From Nostoc flagelliforme FACHB-838 (GTDB lineage Bacteria > Cyanobacteriota > Cyanobacteriia > Cyanobacteriales > Nostocaceae): a stretch of 64,000 nucleotides of DNA. The stretch is from positions 1-64,000 of the forward strand of contig NZ_JACJSI010000009.1 of the NCBI RefSeq assembly GCF_014698065.1, in the 5' to 3' direction. Each line of letters opens with the position of its first letter. Positions within the stretch are counted from its first letter, which is position 1. Positions 56,069 to 64,000 of the stretch are shown piece after piece. The position numbers were made by a program, and so were the translations under genes. The notes under the pieces were generated by a model that searched no databases, was not told the origin of the DNA, and was given only the letters and a program-made list of their open reading frames with translations.

Positions 56069-56911
56069 CTACAAATTATCAACTCTAGATTCAATCACAG
56101 ATTGAACAGATGTTGACACATTCGATAATAAATTTAAGCCTGTTTGAACTTCAATTGAGTCAACAGAAACTCGATATGTTCTCCAATCGTTGTTTCTTAT
56201 GCCTTGAATGTTAGGCATATTAACACTAATAACCCGCGTGTTAGCCGTAACCCCAGACCCTCCAGCACCAGGGTTTACTACAATAGTTTTCCAAACCCTA
56301 GTCGGAACTTGAACATTGCCATTAGCAATTGTATATCTTGTGCCATTCGATCCAGTTCCACCAATGCCGTAAGTGCCAGAAATAATACATAGTTCATTCC
56401 CTTGGCTCACTAAGCTTCTAGAGTAGTTTTCTAGTGAAGCCCAAGGCCCCTGATTATTATCCGGTGATTGTGGCACCATATTCGTCATGAGAAAAGTTGC
56501 TGAGTTATCGGTTACTGTCTTTGTTCTGTCAGCAGAAGGTGTCATGTGTCCTCTATCAAACCCGCTACCAGAATAGTCAGAGCTACCTACCCGATACCAC
56601 CCAGTAGGGAGAGTAGTATCAGCACGGAAGTTATCTTGTCTGGGTGTGGAACCTAGCCACGAGGAATTTAGCTGCCAAGACACCCAATTTGGAATCCCTT
56701 TATCGCGGCTGTAACTTAGCGCATATTGAGGTTTTACTAATAAATAGTTGTTTGGAGATGAGACGTTTGTTGTTGCATTACTTGGATTGCCCACGCACAG
56801 ATGCACACTTGATGATTGTGCTTTAGTTGGGCGTAAATATCCAATCAAAGCTATAGGTAGGGCTACAGCTACACAAGGCAACAGAAATTTAAAAAGCCTA
56901 GTTTTTTTCAT
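56069..56911 (-). CDS. nucA: Secreted nonspecific DNA/RNA endonuclease
   Basis: This 280-residue protein is of the NucA/Serratia nuclease type. The signal peptide spans about 1-31 (FLLPCVAVALPIALIGYL core, ending PTKAQ). The catalytic block is GFDRGHMTPSADR with general base H122. Metal and nearby residues are N153 in DNNQGPW and E161 in LENYSR. Family length and the C-terminal VSVDSIEVQTGLN block are normal. It degrades single- and double-stranded DNA and RNA outside the cytoplasm, while NuiA protects the cell. The ATG at 56911 is preferred over an earlier in-frame start. It is convergent with nuiA. Confidence 0.94.
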   Translation of the reverse strand: MKKTRLFKFLLPCVAVALPIALIGYLRPTKAQSSSVHLCVGNPSNATTNVSSPNNYLLVKPQYALSYSRDKGIPNWVSWQLNSSWLGSTPRQDNFRADTTLPTGWYRVGSSDYSGSGFDRGHMTPSADRTKTVTDNSATFLMTNMVPQSPDNNQGPWASLENYSRSLVSQGNELCIISGTYGIGGTGSNGTRYTIANGNVQVPTRVWKTIVVNPGAGGSGVTANTRVISVNMPNIQGIRNNDWRTYRVSVDSIEVQTGLNLLSNVSTSVQSVIESRVDNL

Positions 56912-57300
56912 GTGTTTAGTATTTAAATACACAATTAGTTTCTATGGCTTATGTCTCGGAGATCAAGTATTCAGGGATACAAAAAGTATAAAATTTGTAA
57001 TCTGATTGTTGGCGCTGTTACAACCTGCAATTTGAAAACAGTCTACTATACCTGGGTACTTTCATAAAACAAAGGTAGTTTACCAAGAACATAAACCTCT
57101 CATTCAATAAAGATATTTGTTGTTCTCTTCGCCAGCTAAATAACTTTATCTAAGTAAAATCTCAACAATTTCTAAATTATTCTATGGGCTTTTAAGTGAT
57201 AAATCAACAATAACGGACTAAAGAAGTAAGAAGTAGCAAATAAATACTGAGAAAAGCTTAATCTATTCTTTTTTCTGCGCCACTAGTTAAGAGGTAATCT
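56912..57300. other. 389-bp divergent promoter region, nucA / devBCA-2
   Basis: It should contain promoters for nucA (minus) and the second devBCA operon (plus). It has no ORF. No GTA-N8-TAC (NtcA) box was seen, and none of the tetR-type inverted repeats found before devBCA-1. AGAGGTAATCT precedes the devB-2 ATG as its SD. Confidence 0.55.
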
Positions 57301-58500
57301 ATGGTGCGAAATTCAAAGCTAGGGTACAGAATGTTCCCTAAGTCTATTCTGCGTCCATCTGTTGCTATAGGTATAATTGCATCTTTATTGATTGGCGGAA
57401 TAAGTTTTTATATAGTAAAACGCTGGCAAAATTATGCAAATCCAGAGGCACAAATTCCAGCAAGACAATTGCCACCGTTAAAAACGGTAACAGCTTTAGG
57501 ACGGCTCGAACCACAGGGAAAAGTAATAAAACTTTCTGCTGCGGTGTCTGCGGAAGGAAGCCGGGTAGAAAAGTTGTTGGTGAAGGAGGGGGATAGGGTA
57601 AAAGCAGGACAGGTAATTGCAATTTTGAACAGCCGCGATCGCCTGGAAGCAGCATTAAAAGAGGCACAGGAACAAGTGAAAGTAGCCCAGGCTAACCTAA
57701 ACCGCACCCAAGCAGGTGCTAAACGCGGTGAAATTGCTGCCCAAAAAGCCGCGATCGCTCGCTTAGAAGCAGAACGTCAAGGTGATATTAATACCCAAGT
57801 AGCGACAATTGAGCGATTCCAAGCCGAAGTGCGTAACGCCCAAGCGGAAGACGAACGCTATCAGCAGCTATATCAACAGGGGGCAATTTCCGCCTCCCAA
57901 CGGGATAGCAAGCGTTTAAACTTGGAAACTACCCAAAAAAGCCTGCAAGAAGCCCAGGCGCAGTTAAATCGTATCCAATCAACTAGCCATCAGCAGGTAA
58001 AACAGGCTACAGCAACACTAGATGAAATCGCTGAGGTGCGAGGAGTGGATGTAGCAGCTGTCCAAGCAGAAATTAATCGTGCCGTAGCAGCCATGAATCT
58101 AGCAAAAGCTAATTTAAAACAGGCTGAGGTGCGATCGCCTCAAAATGGACAGGTATTTGAGATCCGCACCCATCCTGGAGAATTAGTATCAAATGATGGC
58201 ATTGCAGATATTGGACAAACCAATCAGATGTATGTGATAGCCGAAGTATACGAAAGTGACATCGGCAAAGTGCATTCAGGGCAGCAAGTGCGAGTTTTTG
58301 GTGATTACCTCCCCATTGAATTGCAGGGAATCGTAGATCGCAAAGGCTTGCAAGTGCGACGGCAGAATGTCATTAACACAGATCCCGTAAGCAATATCGA
58401 CAACAGAGTAGTAGAAGTCCATATCCGACTAGATGAAGCCTCTAGCCGAAAAGCCGCTACCTTAACCAATATGCAAGTTAAGGCGGTAATTGAATTGTAA
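57301..58500 (+). CDS. devB: DevB-like membrane fusion protein, copy 2
   Basis: This is a 399-residue adaptor, paralogous to copy 1. The membrane anchor is at about 21-41 (VAIGIIASLLIGGISFYIVK), the first lipoyl half is TVTALGRLEPQGKVIKLSAA, the coiled-coil hairpin spans about 115-265, and the barrel has VFEIRTHPGELVSNDGIADI. It is shorter than copy 1 by about 36 residues, mainly in the hairpin. It starts a second devB-devC-devA set, 47 bp from devC-2. Regulation appears different, since the TetR boxes are absent. Confidence 0.88.
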   Translation: MVRNSKLGYRMFPKSILRPSVAIGIIASLLIGGISFYIVKRWQNYANPEAQIPARQLPPLKTVTALGRLEPQGKVIKLSAAVSAEGSRVEKLLVKEGDRVKAGQVIAILNSRDRLEAALKEAQEQVKVAQANLNRTQAGAKRGEIAAQKAAIARLEAERQGDINTQVATIERFQAEVRNAQAEDERYQQLYQQGAISASQRDSKRLNLETTQKSLQEAQAQLNRIQSTSHQQVKQATATLDEIAEVRGVDVAAVQAEINRAVAAMNLAKANLKQAEVRSPQNGQVFEIRTHPGELVSNDGIADIGQTNQMYVIAEVYESDIGKVHSGQQVRVFGDYLPIELQGIVDRKGLQVRRQNVINTDPVSNIDNRVVEVHIRLDEASSRKAATLTNMQVKAVIEL

Positions 58501-58546
58501 AACGGGCATTTCCCCAATCCCCAATCTCCAACCCCAGTACCTAATT

Positions 58547-59719
58547 ATGGGATTGATCAAACAACTGCGACGACGAACCCCTTTAGGATGGCTGCAACTG
58601 AATCATGAAAAAAGCCGTCTTTTGGTGGCATTATCAGGCATCGCCTTTGCGGATCTTTTGATGTTCATGCAGCTAGGTTTTCAAACTGCGCTGTATGACA
58701 GTAACACCAGACTACATCGCAGTTTGCAAGCAGACATTGTTTTAATGAGTCCCCAGGCTCGTAACTTGCCAAGCTTGTCTACATTTTCTCGTCGGCGACT
58801 TTACCAAGCAATGGATATACCAGGGGTAAAATCGGCGGAACCAATGTATTTCAACAACACAATTTGGAAAAATCCCCAAACACACCGTGAGACGGGGGTG
58901 TTAGTTATCGGGTTTAACCCAGACAAGCCAGCGTTTGACTTACCGGATGTTAATCAGCAATTGCAAGCGATCAAAATGCCGGATACCGTCTTGTTTGATC
59001 GTGGTGCAAGAGGAGATTATCAAAAAGTGATCGCTCAAATTGACCAAGGTAAAACTCTAACCACCGAAATAGAACGGCGCACAATTACCATTAGTGGATT
59101 ATTCAAAGTTGGTGCTTCTTTTGGTTCTGATGGCAACCTAATTACCAGCGATCAGAACTTTTTGCGGCTATTTTCTGGGCGACAGCCCAGCAGTGTCAGT
59201 CTAGGTTTGATTGTTCTTAAACCAGGTTATGACCCGAAAAAAGTAGCAGCAATGCTCAAAGCCTACCTAAAAGATGATGTCAGAGTATTAACCCATACTG
59301 AATTTATTGAATTTGAAAATAACTTCTGGAGAACAAATTCCCCAATTGGATTTATTTTCAGTTTGGGTGTATCGATGGGGTTTGTGGTGGGGGTAATTAT
59401 CGTCTATCAAGTCCTCTCCACTGATGTTAATGCCCACGTTCGAGAATACGCGACCTTCAAAGCAATGGGATATCGCAATTACTACTTGCTAGGTGTGGTG
59501 CTTGAAGAATCGTTGATATTGGCAGCGCTGGGCTTCTTCCCCGGATTGGGAGTGTCTTTAGCACTTTACCAACTGACTCGCACTGCCACAAATTTGCCTA
59601 TGTACATGACTGCAATTCGCGCCTTGCAGGTATTGGTGCTAACTATCATTATGTGTACAATTTCCGGTGCGATCGCTACCCGCAAACTTCAAGCCACTGA
59701 TCCCGCTGATATGTTTTAA
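58547..59719 (+). CDS. devC: DevC-like ABC exporter permease, copy 2
   Basis: This is a 390-residue permease, the same length as copy 1 and colinear with it without visible gaps. The N-terminal block is TPLGWLQLNHEKSRLLVALS, the periplasmic domain covers about 60-270, and three C-terminal helices end in TRKLQATDPADMF. The ATG at 58547 was chosen because copy 1 starts at the equivalent position and the upstream codons come from a C-rich spacer. Strong similarity to copy 1 indicates duplication of the whole operon rather than independent recruitment. Confidence 0.9.
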   Translation: MGLIKQLRRRTPLGWLQLNHEKSRLLVALSGIAFADLLMFMQLGFQTALYDSNTRLHRSLQADIVLMSPQARNLPSLSTFSRRRLYQAMDIPGVKSAEPMYFNNTIWKNPQTHRETGVLVIGFNPDKPAFDLPDVNQQLQAIKMPDTVLFDRGARGDYQKVIAQIDQGKTLTTEIERRTITISGLFKVGASFGSDGNLITSDQNFLRLFSGRQPSSVSLGLIVLKPGYDPKKVAAMLKAYLKDDVRVLTHTEFIEFENNFWRTNSPIGFIFSLGVSMGFVVGVIIVYQVLSTDVNAHVREYATFKAMGYRNYYLLGVVLEESLILAALGFFPGLGVSLALYQLTRTATNLPMYMTAIRALQVLVLTIIMCTISGAIATRKLQATDPADMF

Positions 59720-59779
59720 GTTTGTCATTTGTCATTTGCAAAGGACAAATTACGAGCGTTACGAGTAATCGATCTATTT

Positions 59780-60517
59780 ATGACTAGTCAATCCGTCATC
59801 TCCATCCAAAATCTCGACCATCATTTTGGTCACGGCTCACTCCGTAAGCAAGTTTTATGTAACATTAACTTAGAGATTAACGCTGGTGAAATTATTCTCA
59901 TGACCGGGCCTTCTGGTTCTGGAAAGACTACCTTGCTGACCTTAGTAGGTGGGTTGCGTTCTACCCAATCTGGTAGTTTGCGGGTGTTGGGACGAGAACT
60001 TTGTGGTGCTAGTGCTGAACAACTAGTGCAGGCGCGACGCCGTAATGGTTATATTTTCCAAGCACATAACTTGCATGGTAGTTTAACAGCACTCCAAAAC
60101 GTCCAAATGGCTTTGGAATTGCACAAACATCTTGGGTTAAAAAAGATGCAAGCTAGGTCAGCCCAAATGTTAGAGCAAGTAGGATTAAGAAATCATTTGC
60201 ATTACTATCCTGATAAACTGTCTGGGGGACAAAAACAAAGAGTAGCGATCGCTCGTGCTTTAGCCAGTCATCCTCAAATAATCCTCGCGGATGAACCCAC
60301 CGCCGCGCTTGACAGCCAATCGGGACGAGATGTAGTCAATCTCATGCAAAAACTGGCAAAAGAACAACGCTGTACCATCTTGATGGTTACTCATGACAAC
60401 CGTATCCTAGACATTGCCGATCGCATCGTTGACATGGAAGATGGCAAACTCAAGTCCAAAGTAATACTACTGTTTTGTATAACGATACTGTGGCAACTAG
60501 GGACAGCGATCATTTAG
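59780..60517 (+). CDS. devA: DevA-like ABC exporter ATPase, copy 2, with altered C-terminus
   Basis: This is a 245-residue ATPase with all motifs: GPSGSGKTT (43-51), LSGGQ (147-151), IILADEPTAALD (167-178) and TILMVTHDNR. After VDMEDGKL near residue 221 the sequence departs from copy 1 and ends in a hydrophobic tail, SKVILLFCITILWQLGTAII. Such a tail is not normal for DevA and suggests a frameshift or loss of the original 3' end, though the catalytic domain is complete. The ATG at 59780 matches copy 1. Repeat DNA and a decayed transposase begin soon after. Confidence 0.88.
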   Translation: MTSQSVISIQNLDHHFGHGSLRKQVLCNINLEINAGEIILMTGPSGSGKTTLLTLVGGLRSTQSGSLRVLGRELCGASAEQLVQARRRNGYIFQAHNLHGSLTALQNVQMALELHKHLGLKKMQARSAQMLEQVGLRNHLHYYPDKLSGGQKQRVAIARALASHPQIILADEPTAALDSQSGRDVVNLMQKLAKEQRCTILMVTHDNRILDIADRIVDMEDGKLKSKVILLFCITILWQLGTAII

Positions 60518-60674
60518 CAATTACTAATATTGAGAGATTTATCACAATGCGCTTGGGTTAAGAATAATTGTAGTAGTGCGGCAAGCGTAATTTGTTAGGT
60601 TGGGTAATCATAGAATAGTTTTGTTTAATACTTTTTAGGCTTTTTGAACCCAATATTTTAACCTTGCCGCGCTA

Positions 60675-60748
60675 GTAGGTTGGGTTGAAGGGATTGAAAC
60701 CAAACAAAGGCTTGAAAACGTTGGGTTTCGCTCCTCAACCCAACCTAC
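60675..60748. mobile_element. MITE with GTAGGTTGGGTTGA ends
   Basis: GTAGGTTGGGTTGA (60675-60688) and TCAACCCAACCTAC (60735-60748) are perfect 14-bp inverted ends of a 74-bp element. This is a well-known type of small element in cyanobacteria. It lies directly upstream of the transposase relic. Confidence 0.85.
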
Positions 60749-60774
60749 ATAATGTAGTTATTTTGGTCATAATT

Positions 60775-61197
60775 AATCTTAAAACTAATGTCCGCAGCCA
60801 TGTAATTCTATTCTTTAGTGGCTTGGAATTATCATTTGAGAAAATAATCGACTACTATAATCTCTGTTTCCAAATCGAGTTTAACTTTCGTGATGCTAAA
60901 CAGTTTTGGGGTCTGGAAGATTTTATGATCTAAGCCAAACTGCGGTAACTAATGCTGCTAAAACACGCATTTTTTATGGTCAATTTATCCCATCGTCTCC
61001 TCTCGTATTTTCGTCAACATAATCCCGGTTCTGGTATTATTGACCTGAAAGCTTATTATCGTGGCTTTCGATATGTCCGTGAAATGTTAAAAATGCTTAG
61101 GGAAAAACCTGAGCCTATTTTATTAACCCAAATTTTTGTCAAGCTTACTGTTTTAGGACATATTCATCCCGTTTCTACAGGTGTTGAACCCTCGTAA
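60775..61197 (+). pseudogene. Frameshifted 3' relic of a DDE transposase (IS4/IS701-like)
   Basis: The first frame reads LELSFEKIIDYYNLCFQIEF then NFRDAKQFWGLEDFM, the YREK-like region of IS4-type DDE transposases. One base is missing after 60924, since the expected MNLSQTAVTNAAK continues in another frame. One base is added near 60961, after which MVNLSHRLLSYFRQHNPGSG then YYRGFRYVREMLKM continues to TAA. The 5' two thirds of the gene are absent. It is therefore dead. Confidence 0.8.
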
Positions 61198-61233
61198 ATT
61201 GGCTACGGTATTGATTAAAAGAGATAAAAAGCG

Positions 61234-61284
61234 ATGAATTTAGCACCCAGTGAGTTAGAACGCTATCACTACCAAAGGAAGTAA
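61234..61284 (+). pseudogene. Possible N-terminal relic of a HesA/MoeB/ThiF-type gene
   Basis: Sixteen codons, MNLAPSELERYHYQRK then TAA, resemble the opening of ThiF-fold adenylyltransferases such as HesA (which begins with a TP-ELERY-RQ motif). Nothing beyond this is recognisable. It is a weak call from a short motif. Confidence 0.3.
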
Positions 61285-61774
61285 TTACCTAATTTACTCA
61301 ATTCATATTATTTTTTATAGTTCTCTACAGTTTTTACCAAAATAGTTAGATAATTGTAGCAATCGCTCTATAAGCAGATCGCCACAATTCATTTAGAGCT
61401 ATTTTGTAGCAATTATGACATCCAACGCTTTAATCACAGCGATCGCTTATTTTCCCTTTTAAAGTTGGAGATGCTCTACTGTATTAGGCATTTAGTTGTA
61501 TTATATGTAGCGTATAATGTAAATGTATGCTACAATTTTTGGAACGGCGTAAATTAAATCTGTGAAGTATCCCAACCTGCAATTCTTACGCTTGGGCCTT
61601 CCTTTGAATATCTTAGAAAGTCCAATCTTTTCGAATCAGCAACGGTCTGAAATTTCAATTTGGTTATATCGAAATTATAGATAACCAATGGGTATTTACT
61701 AATTTCCCAGGGATGGCATCGCCTTTAGCTTTATTAAGTTGATGTAAAAGAAAAATTTCTACCTATTAAACTAA
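61285..61774. other. 490-bp region without a recognised gene
   Basis: This is AT-rich sequence. Several frames give short protein-like runs (for example near 61560-61690), but all are interrupted and none was recognised. It is probably decayed DNA. Confidence 0.4.
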
Positions 61775-62065
61775 TTAATGTTTATAATCTTGATGATCAT
61801 TTGTACCCTGTTCAGTTTCTAGTAGCCGTGAAATTAGCACGTCTGGTTTTCTACTAATAACAGCCTTAATTTTATCAATAGCAATTACCTCACTGATTTT
61901 TACAACCATTTCCCATAAAGTATCCTCTTCTGTCTCTTTATTGTAAGTTGTATGTTTAAACCACAATGAATCATCCCAAACTCCGATAATTGTGGCAAAA
62001 TACCACTTGTCTCGTATTAGTATCCAGATTTCTTTTTCTAAGTAAGTCTGTAGTAGAGTTTTCAT
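61775..62065 (-). CDS. Small hypothetical protein, beta-rich
   Basis: This is a 96-residue soluble protein. Alternating hydrophobic and charged residues (KEIWILIRDKWYFATIIGVW, then DDSLWFKHTTYN) suggest successive beta strands, and the order is reminiscent of an Sm-like or SH3-like barrel. The C-terminal third is charged and probably disordered. No family was recognised. TTAGG a few bases before the ATG is a weak SD. The surroundings are decayed, so it may be a surviving accessory gene. Confidence 0.55.
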   Translation of the reverse strand: MKTLLQTYLEKEIWILIRDKWYFATIIGVWDDSLWFKHTTYNKETEEDTLWEMVVKISEVIAIDKIKAVISRKPDVLISRLLETEQGTNDHQDYKH

Positions 62066-62295
62066 AATGCCTAAGATAATGAGTAATACTGTGCTACATA
62101 TTAAATAAGCATTAAAAGCTAAGACAACAGTTAAAATACTGAAAGTGTTTTAAGAAAATCAAAGGCTGGTTATTAGAGAAAGTTTTTGAAGAAGAATACA
62201 TCCTTATCTCCAAAGGGGAAAAGGGTCAAGGCTAAAGAATGATGGTAATTACTTAACCCCACAAGGTACAGATAAAGTGTTTTTAAATATACAGA

Positions 62296-62346
62296 ATAGT
62301 AAACTACTTAGACTTAGCCGTAGGCTAAGTCTAAGTAGTTTACTAT
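62296..62346. repeat. Perfect 24-bp hairpin with 3-base loop
   Basis: The arms 62296-62319 and 62323-62346 are exact reverse complements, with core AAACTACTTAGACTTAGCC, loop GTA and partner GGCTAAGTCTAAGTAGTTT. There is no T-tract after it on either strand. Such a long perfect hairpin could be an abutted pair of element ends, an RNA processing signal or a bidirectional terminator. Confidence 0.9.
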
Positions 62347-63505
62347 AGACCCGTTGCGCTGCACCTGAATCTGACATCTGGTATCCAACACCCAGTTTTC
62401 TTCTGCCCCGCGCTTACCCTACTTGATTCCATTGGCAATAACTCTAGCCCAAAAATCTGATTTTACTGTTAAGGTAGGTTCCCAATCTGGTTTGATCCTT
62501 CCAAGGCTCACCCTTCTATAATCCTTACTTGATAAGCCTTTGAAATAAAATTGCCATTCCCTAAGACCTTAACTTCTCACCTATGATATCCATAAAGTTA
62601 AAAAATAAAAAAATATGTGTTTTAGTGTAAAGAAGGCAAAAAGCAGGTATGCTGAACATAGAGGAATGCAATAAACGTGTAGACCTCTGTGCCACACTGA
62701 CTAATAGCTCCAAATCAAAGATTTTGGTAGGGAAATTAAAACCTTGGCTATTCTCACTCGCCATTCTTGGGTTCTGGCATTTCAGTAAAGGAGTAAATCT
62801 CTTATGCCCTATGTCTTTAGGTATACAACGGAAAGTTAAGTTTTTAAACTTAATGATCTAACCTAAGAAGTGTTGCATTAACCATCAAATAACTGTATTG
62901 TTTAGATTGGTTTTTCTAAAAGATCACTAAAAATAAACAGATGAGGAGGAATAAAAATTGTTTTGATTGATTCACAAAAACTATTAATCAGCCCTTTCCA
63001 GGCTTCACCTTTCGGAAGTAACTACTTAATAGGCGCTACTTTCAAATTTTGCAGCAATTACATTTATTAAAAGGTTCTATGGGTTGGTAATTACCTTCTA
63101 ACCCTAAGATTTTCAACCTTTATAATACTTGTGTTCTCTGATTTCAATGTAATTTTAGCTACGAGTATTGATCTTAAATTGGAAATCTATTATGTTTATT
63201 TATAAGTAGCAAATATTCAACAATTAACAAAAAGCCATAGCGAACTTAGATATTCCTTTAGCAATCCCCAATGATAGCAGGTAAAATCTAAGTCCTTATT
63301 TAAACCGGGAGTTAACCCCCCTAGTCTCCGAAAATGCCAGAGGGATTATCCCAGTTTTAGTTGTTTATCAGGCTATTAATAAGTTAACCTTTGTGGCTAA
63401 CTTACTTATGTACTTTTCTGCAAATCTCGGGCAAGAGAAATTCAGAATTAGCTGGCGCACTTTCGTGCAGCCGCTTTTTACCATGAATAACAACTAATAG
63501 CAATT
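62347..63505. other. 1.16-kb region without a recognised gene
   Basis: Short frames on both strands (for example 62649-62861) have no recognised similarity, no good SD and composition like non-coding DNA. No structured RNA was recognised. Together with 62066-62295 it forms the longest gene-poor part of the window. Confidence 0.5.
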
Positions 63506-63862
63506 ATGACACAAACTCTTCGTCAAAATCAAGCTATAGTAAATCAACCTTTTGTAAGTTGTAACACTTGCAAGGGCAATTTATTCTACTTAGGGCAAAC
63601 TCATCTAAAGTATAAGAATCCTTTAACGGTACAGCAAGGATTGGGGCTTTTGATGATGATTCAGGCTATTGTTTTCATCAATAACCTGTCCAACAAGGAT
63701 TTCAGAAATTACGTGCGTTTGCCCTGTCATTCTACCAATCAACCGCAACGAAAATTTTGGCTCAAAGATCAGAATTTTCGCTCAATAAATAAATTTAGAT
63801 TTTTCTCTAGCAGCATAATTTTTATGAGGGTGCGAAATACGGCGGCTAACAACTTTGGTTAG
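63506..63862 (+). CDS. Doubtful hypothetical protein
   Basis: A 118-codon frame starts MTQTLRQNQAIVNQPF. It contains CNTCKGN and two later segments, one hydrophobic (LGLLMMIQAIVFINNL) and one basic. The second half (about 75-118) looks non-native. No SD is evident and no family was recognised. It may be spurious or a decayed gene end. The remaining 138 bases of the window hold no identified feature. Confidence 0.25.
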   Translation: MTQTLRQNQAIVNQPFVSCNTCKGNLFYLGQTHLKYKNPLTVQQGLGLLMMIQAIVFINNLSNKDFRNYVRLPCHSTNQPQRKFWLKDQNFRSINKFRFFSSSIIFMRVRNTAANNFG

Positions 63863-64000
63863 TTAATCTGAGAATTTTAGTAGTTGTTTCTCACCTATGC
63901 ATCTCTAATCAAGAGAAATACACGGATGTTGTAATTGCTTGTTCAGCATTGATTGTATTTTTAGGCTCAAAGCAGGACAGGTGCATAGAAAACTGGGATC

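Noticed and set aside
52065..57300. NtcA-type boxes (GTA-N8-TAC) before the devBCA operons
   Set aside because: None was found with correct spacing in either promoter region, so nitrogen control cannot be claimed from the sequence.
1..64000. CRISPR arrays, tRNA, rRNA and cobalamin riboswitch
   Set aside because: No regularly spaced direct repeats with unique spacers, no cloverleaf or rRNA segments and no B12-box-like leader near cobL were recognised by reading; a covariance-model search would be needed to exclude them.

Overview
The window looks like chromosomal DNA from a filamentous, heterocyst-type cyanobacterium (Nostoc/Anabaena group). The reasons are the abundance of the HIP1 octamer GCGATCGC, the AT-rich base composition, and many short Nostoc-style dispersed repeats and tiny inverted-repeat elements. 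The gene families agree: DevBCA exporters, NucA/NuiA, a CrhC-like RNA helicase with a FAT motif, a fibrillin (PAP) protein, a UPF0060 protein and a CHASE3/GAF hybrid kinase. This assignment is inferred from features; no search was run.

Layout, left to right. 0.3-9.6 kb (mostly minus): a GrpB-like protein, a DUF427 protein, then a type 1 secretion set. In transcription order this is a seven-bladed propeller/DUF4114 protein, an ABC exporter with a dead C39 domain, and an HlyD adaptor. 10-15 kb: a small heat-shock protein, small secreted and membrane proteins, a MOSC/alkyltransferase-like fusion overlapping a fibrillin gene. 15.5-17.8 kb: a gene graveyard (transposase, SulP and unknown relics) around one intact universal stress protein. 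17.8-26.4 kb (minus): a ring-hydroxylating oxygenase that has lost its Rieske domain, release factor 3, cobL with a partial duplicate, a methyltransferase, ispH and an SGNH hydrolase. 26.5-27.2 kb: an ammonium transporter relic carrying a MITE, and a UPF0060 gene. 27.5-35.8 kb: a 1564-residue hybrid histidine kinase, an acyl-CoA ligase-like enzyme, a BMP-type lipoprotein and a VOC protein. 36-40.5 kb: a TPR protein and a one-chain methyltransferase plus PstI/BsuBI-type nuclease. 40.9-47.4 kb: an amidase-glucosaminidase, dnaG, a DUF218 protein, crhC and, divergent from it, a second IF3. 48-51 kb: repeats, a tiny HTH protein, a PAS protein and a Crp-family regulator. 51.2-60.5 kb: TetR, devBCA copy 1, nuiA, nucA, devBCA copy 2. 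60.6-64 kb: decayed transposase, other relics and little coding sequence.

Functional groupings. The propeller protein, ABC exporter and HlyD adaptor probably form a leaderless secretion system. The TetR gene faces devBCA-1 across inverted-repeat operators, so it probably controls that exporter. nuiA and nucA form an inhibitor/secreted nuclease pair held between the two exporter copies. The methyltransferase and cobL are 12-23 bp apart and probably co-transcribed. The fibrillin and MOSC genes overlap by 4 bp. The window records much gene decay and rearrangement: Amt, SulP, transposase and oxygenase lesions and the cobL duplication. No rRNA, tRNA or CRISPR array was recognised.
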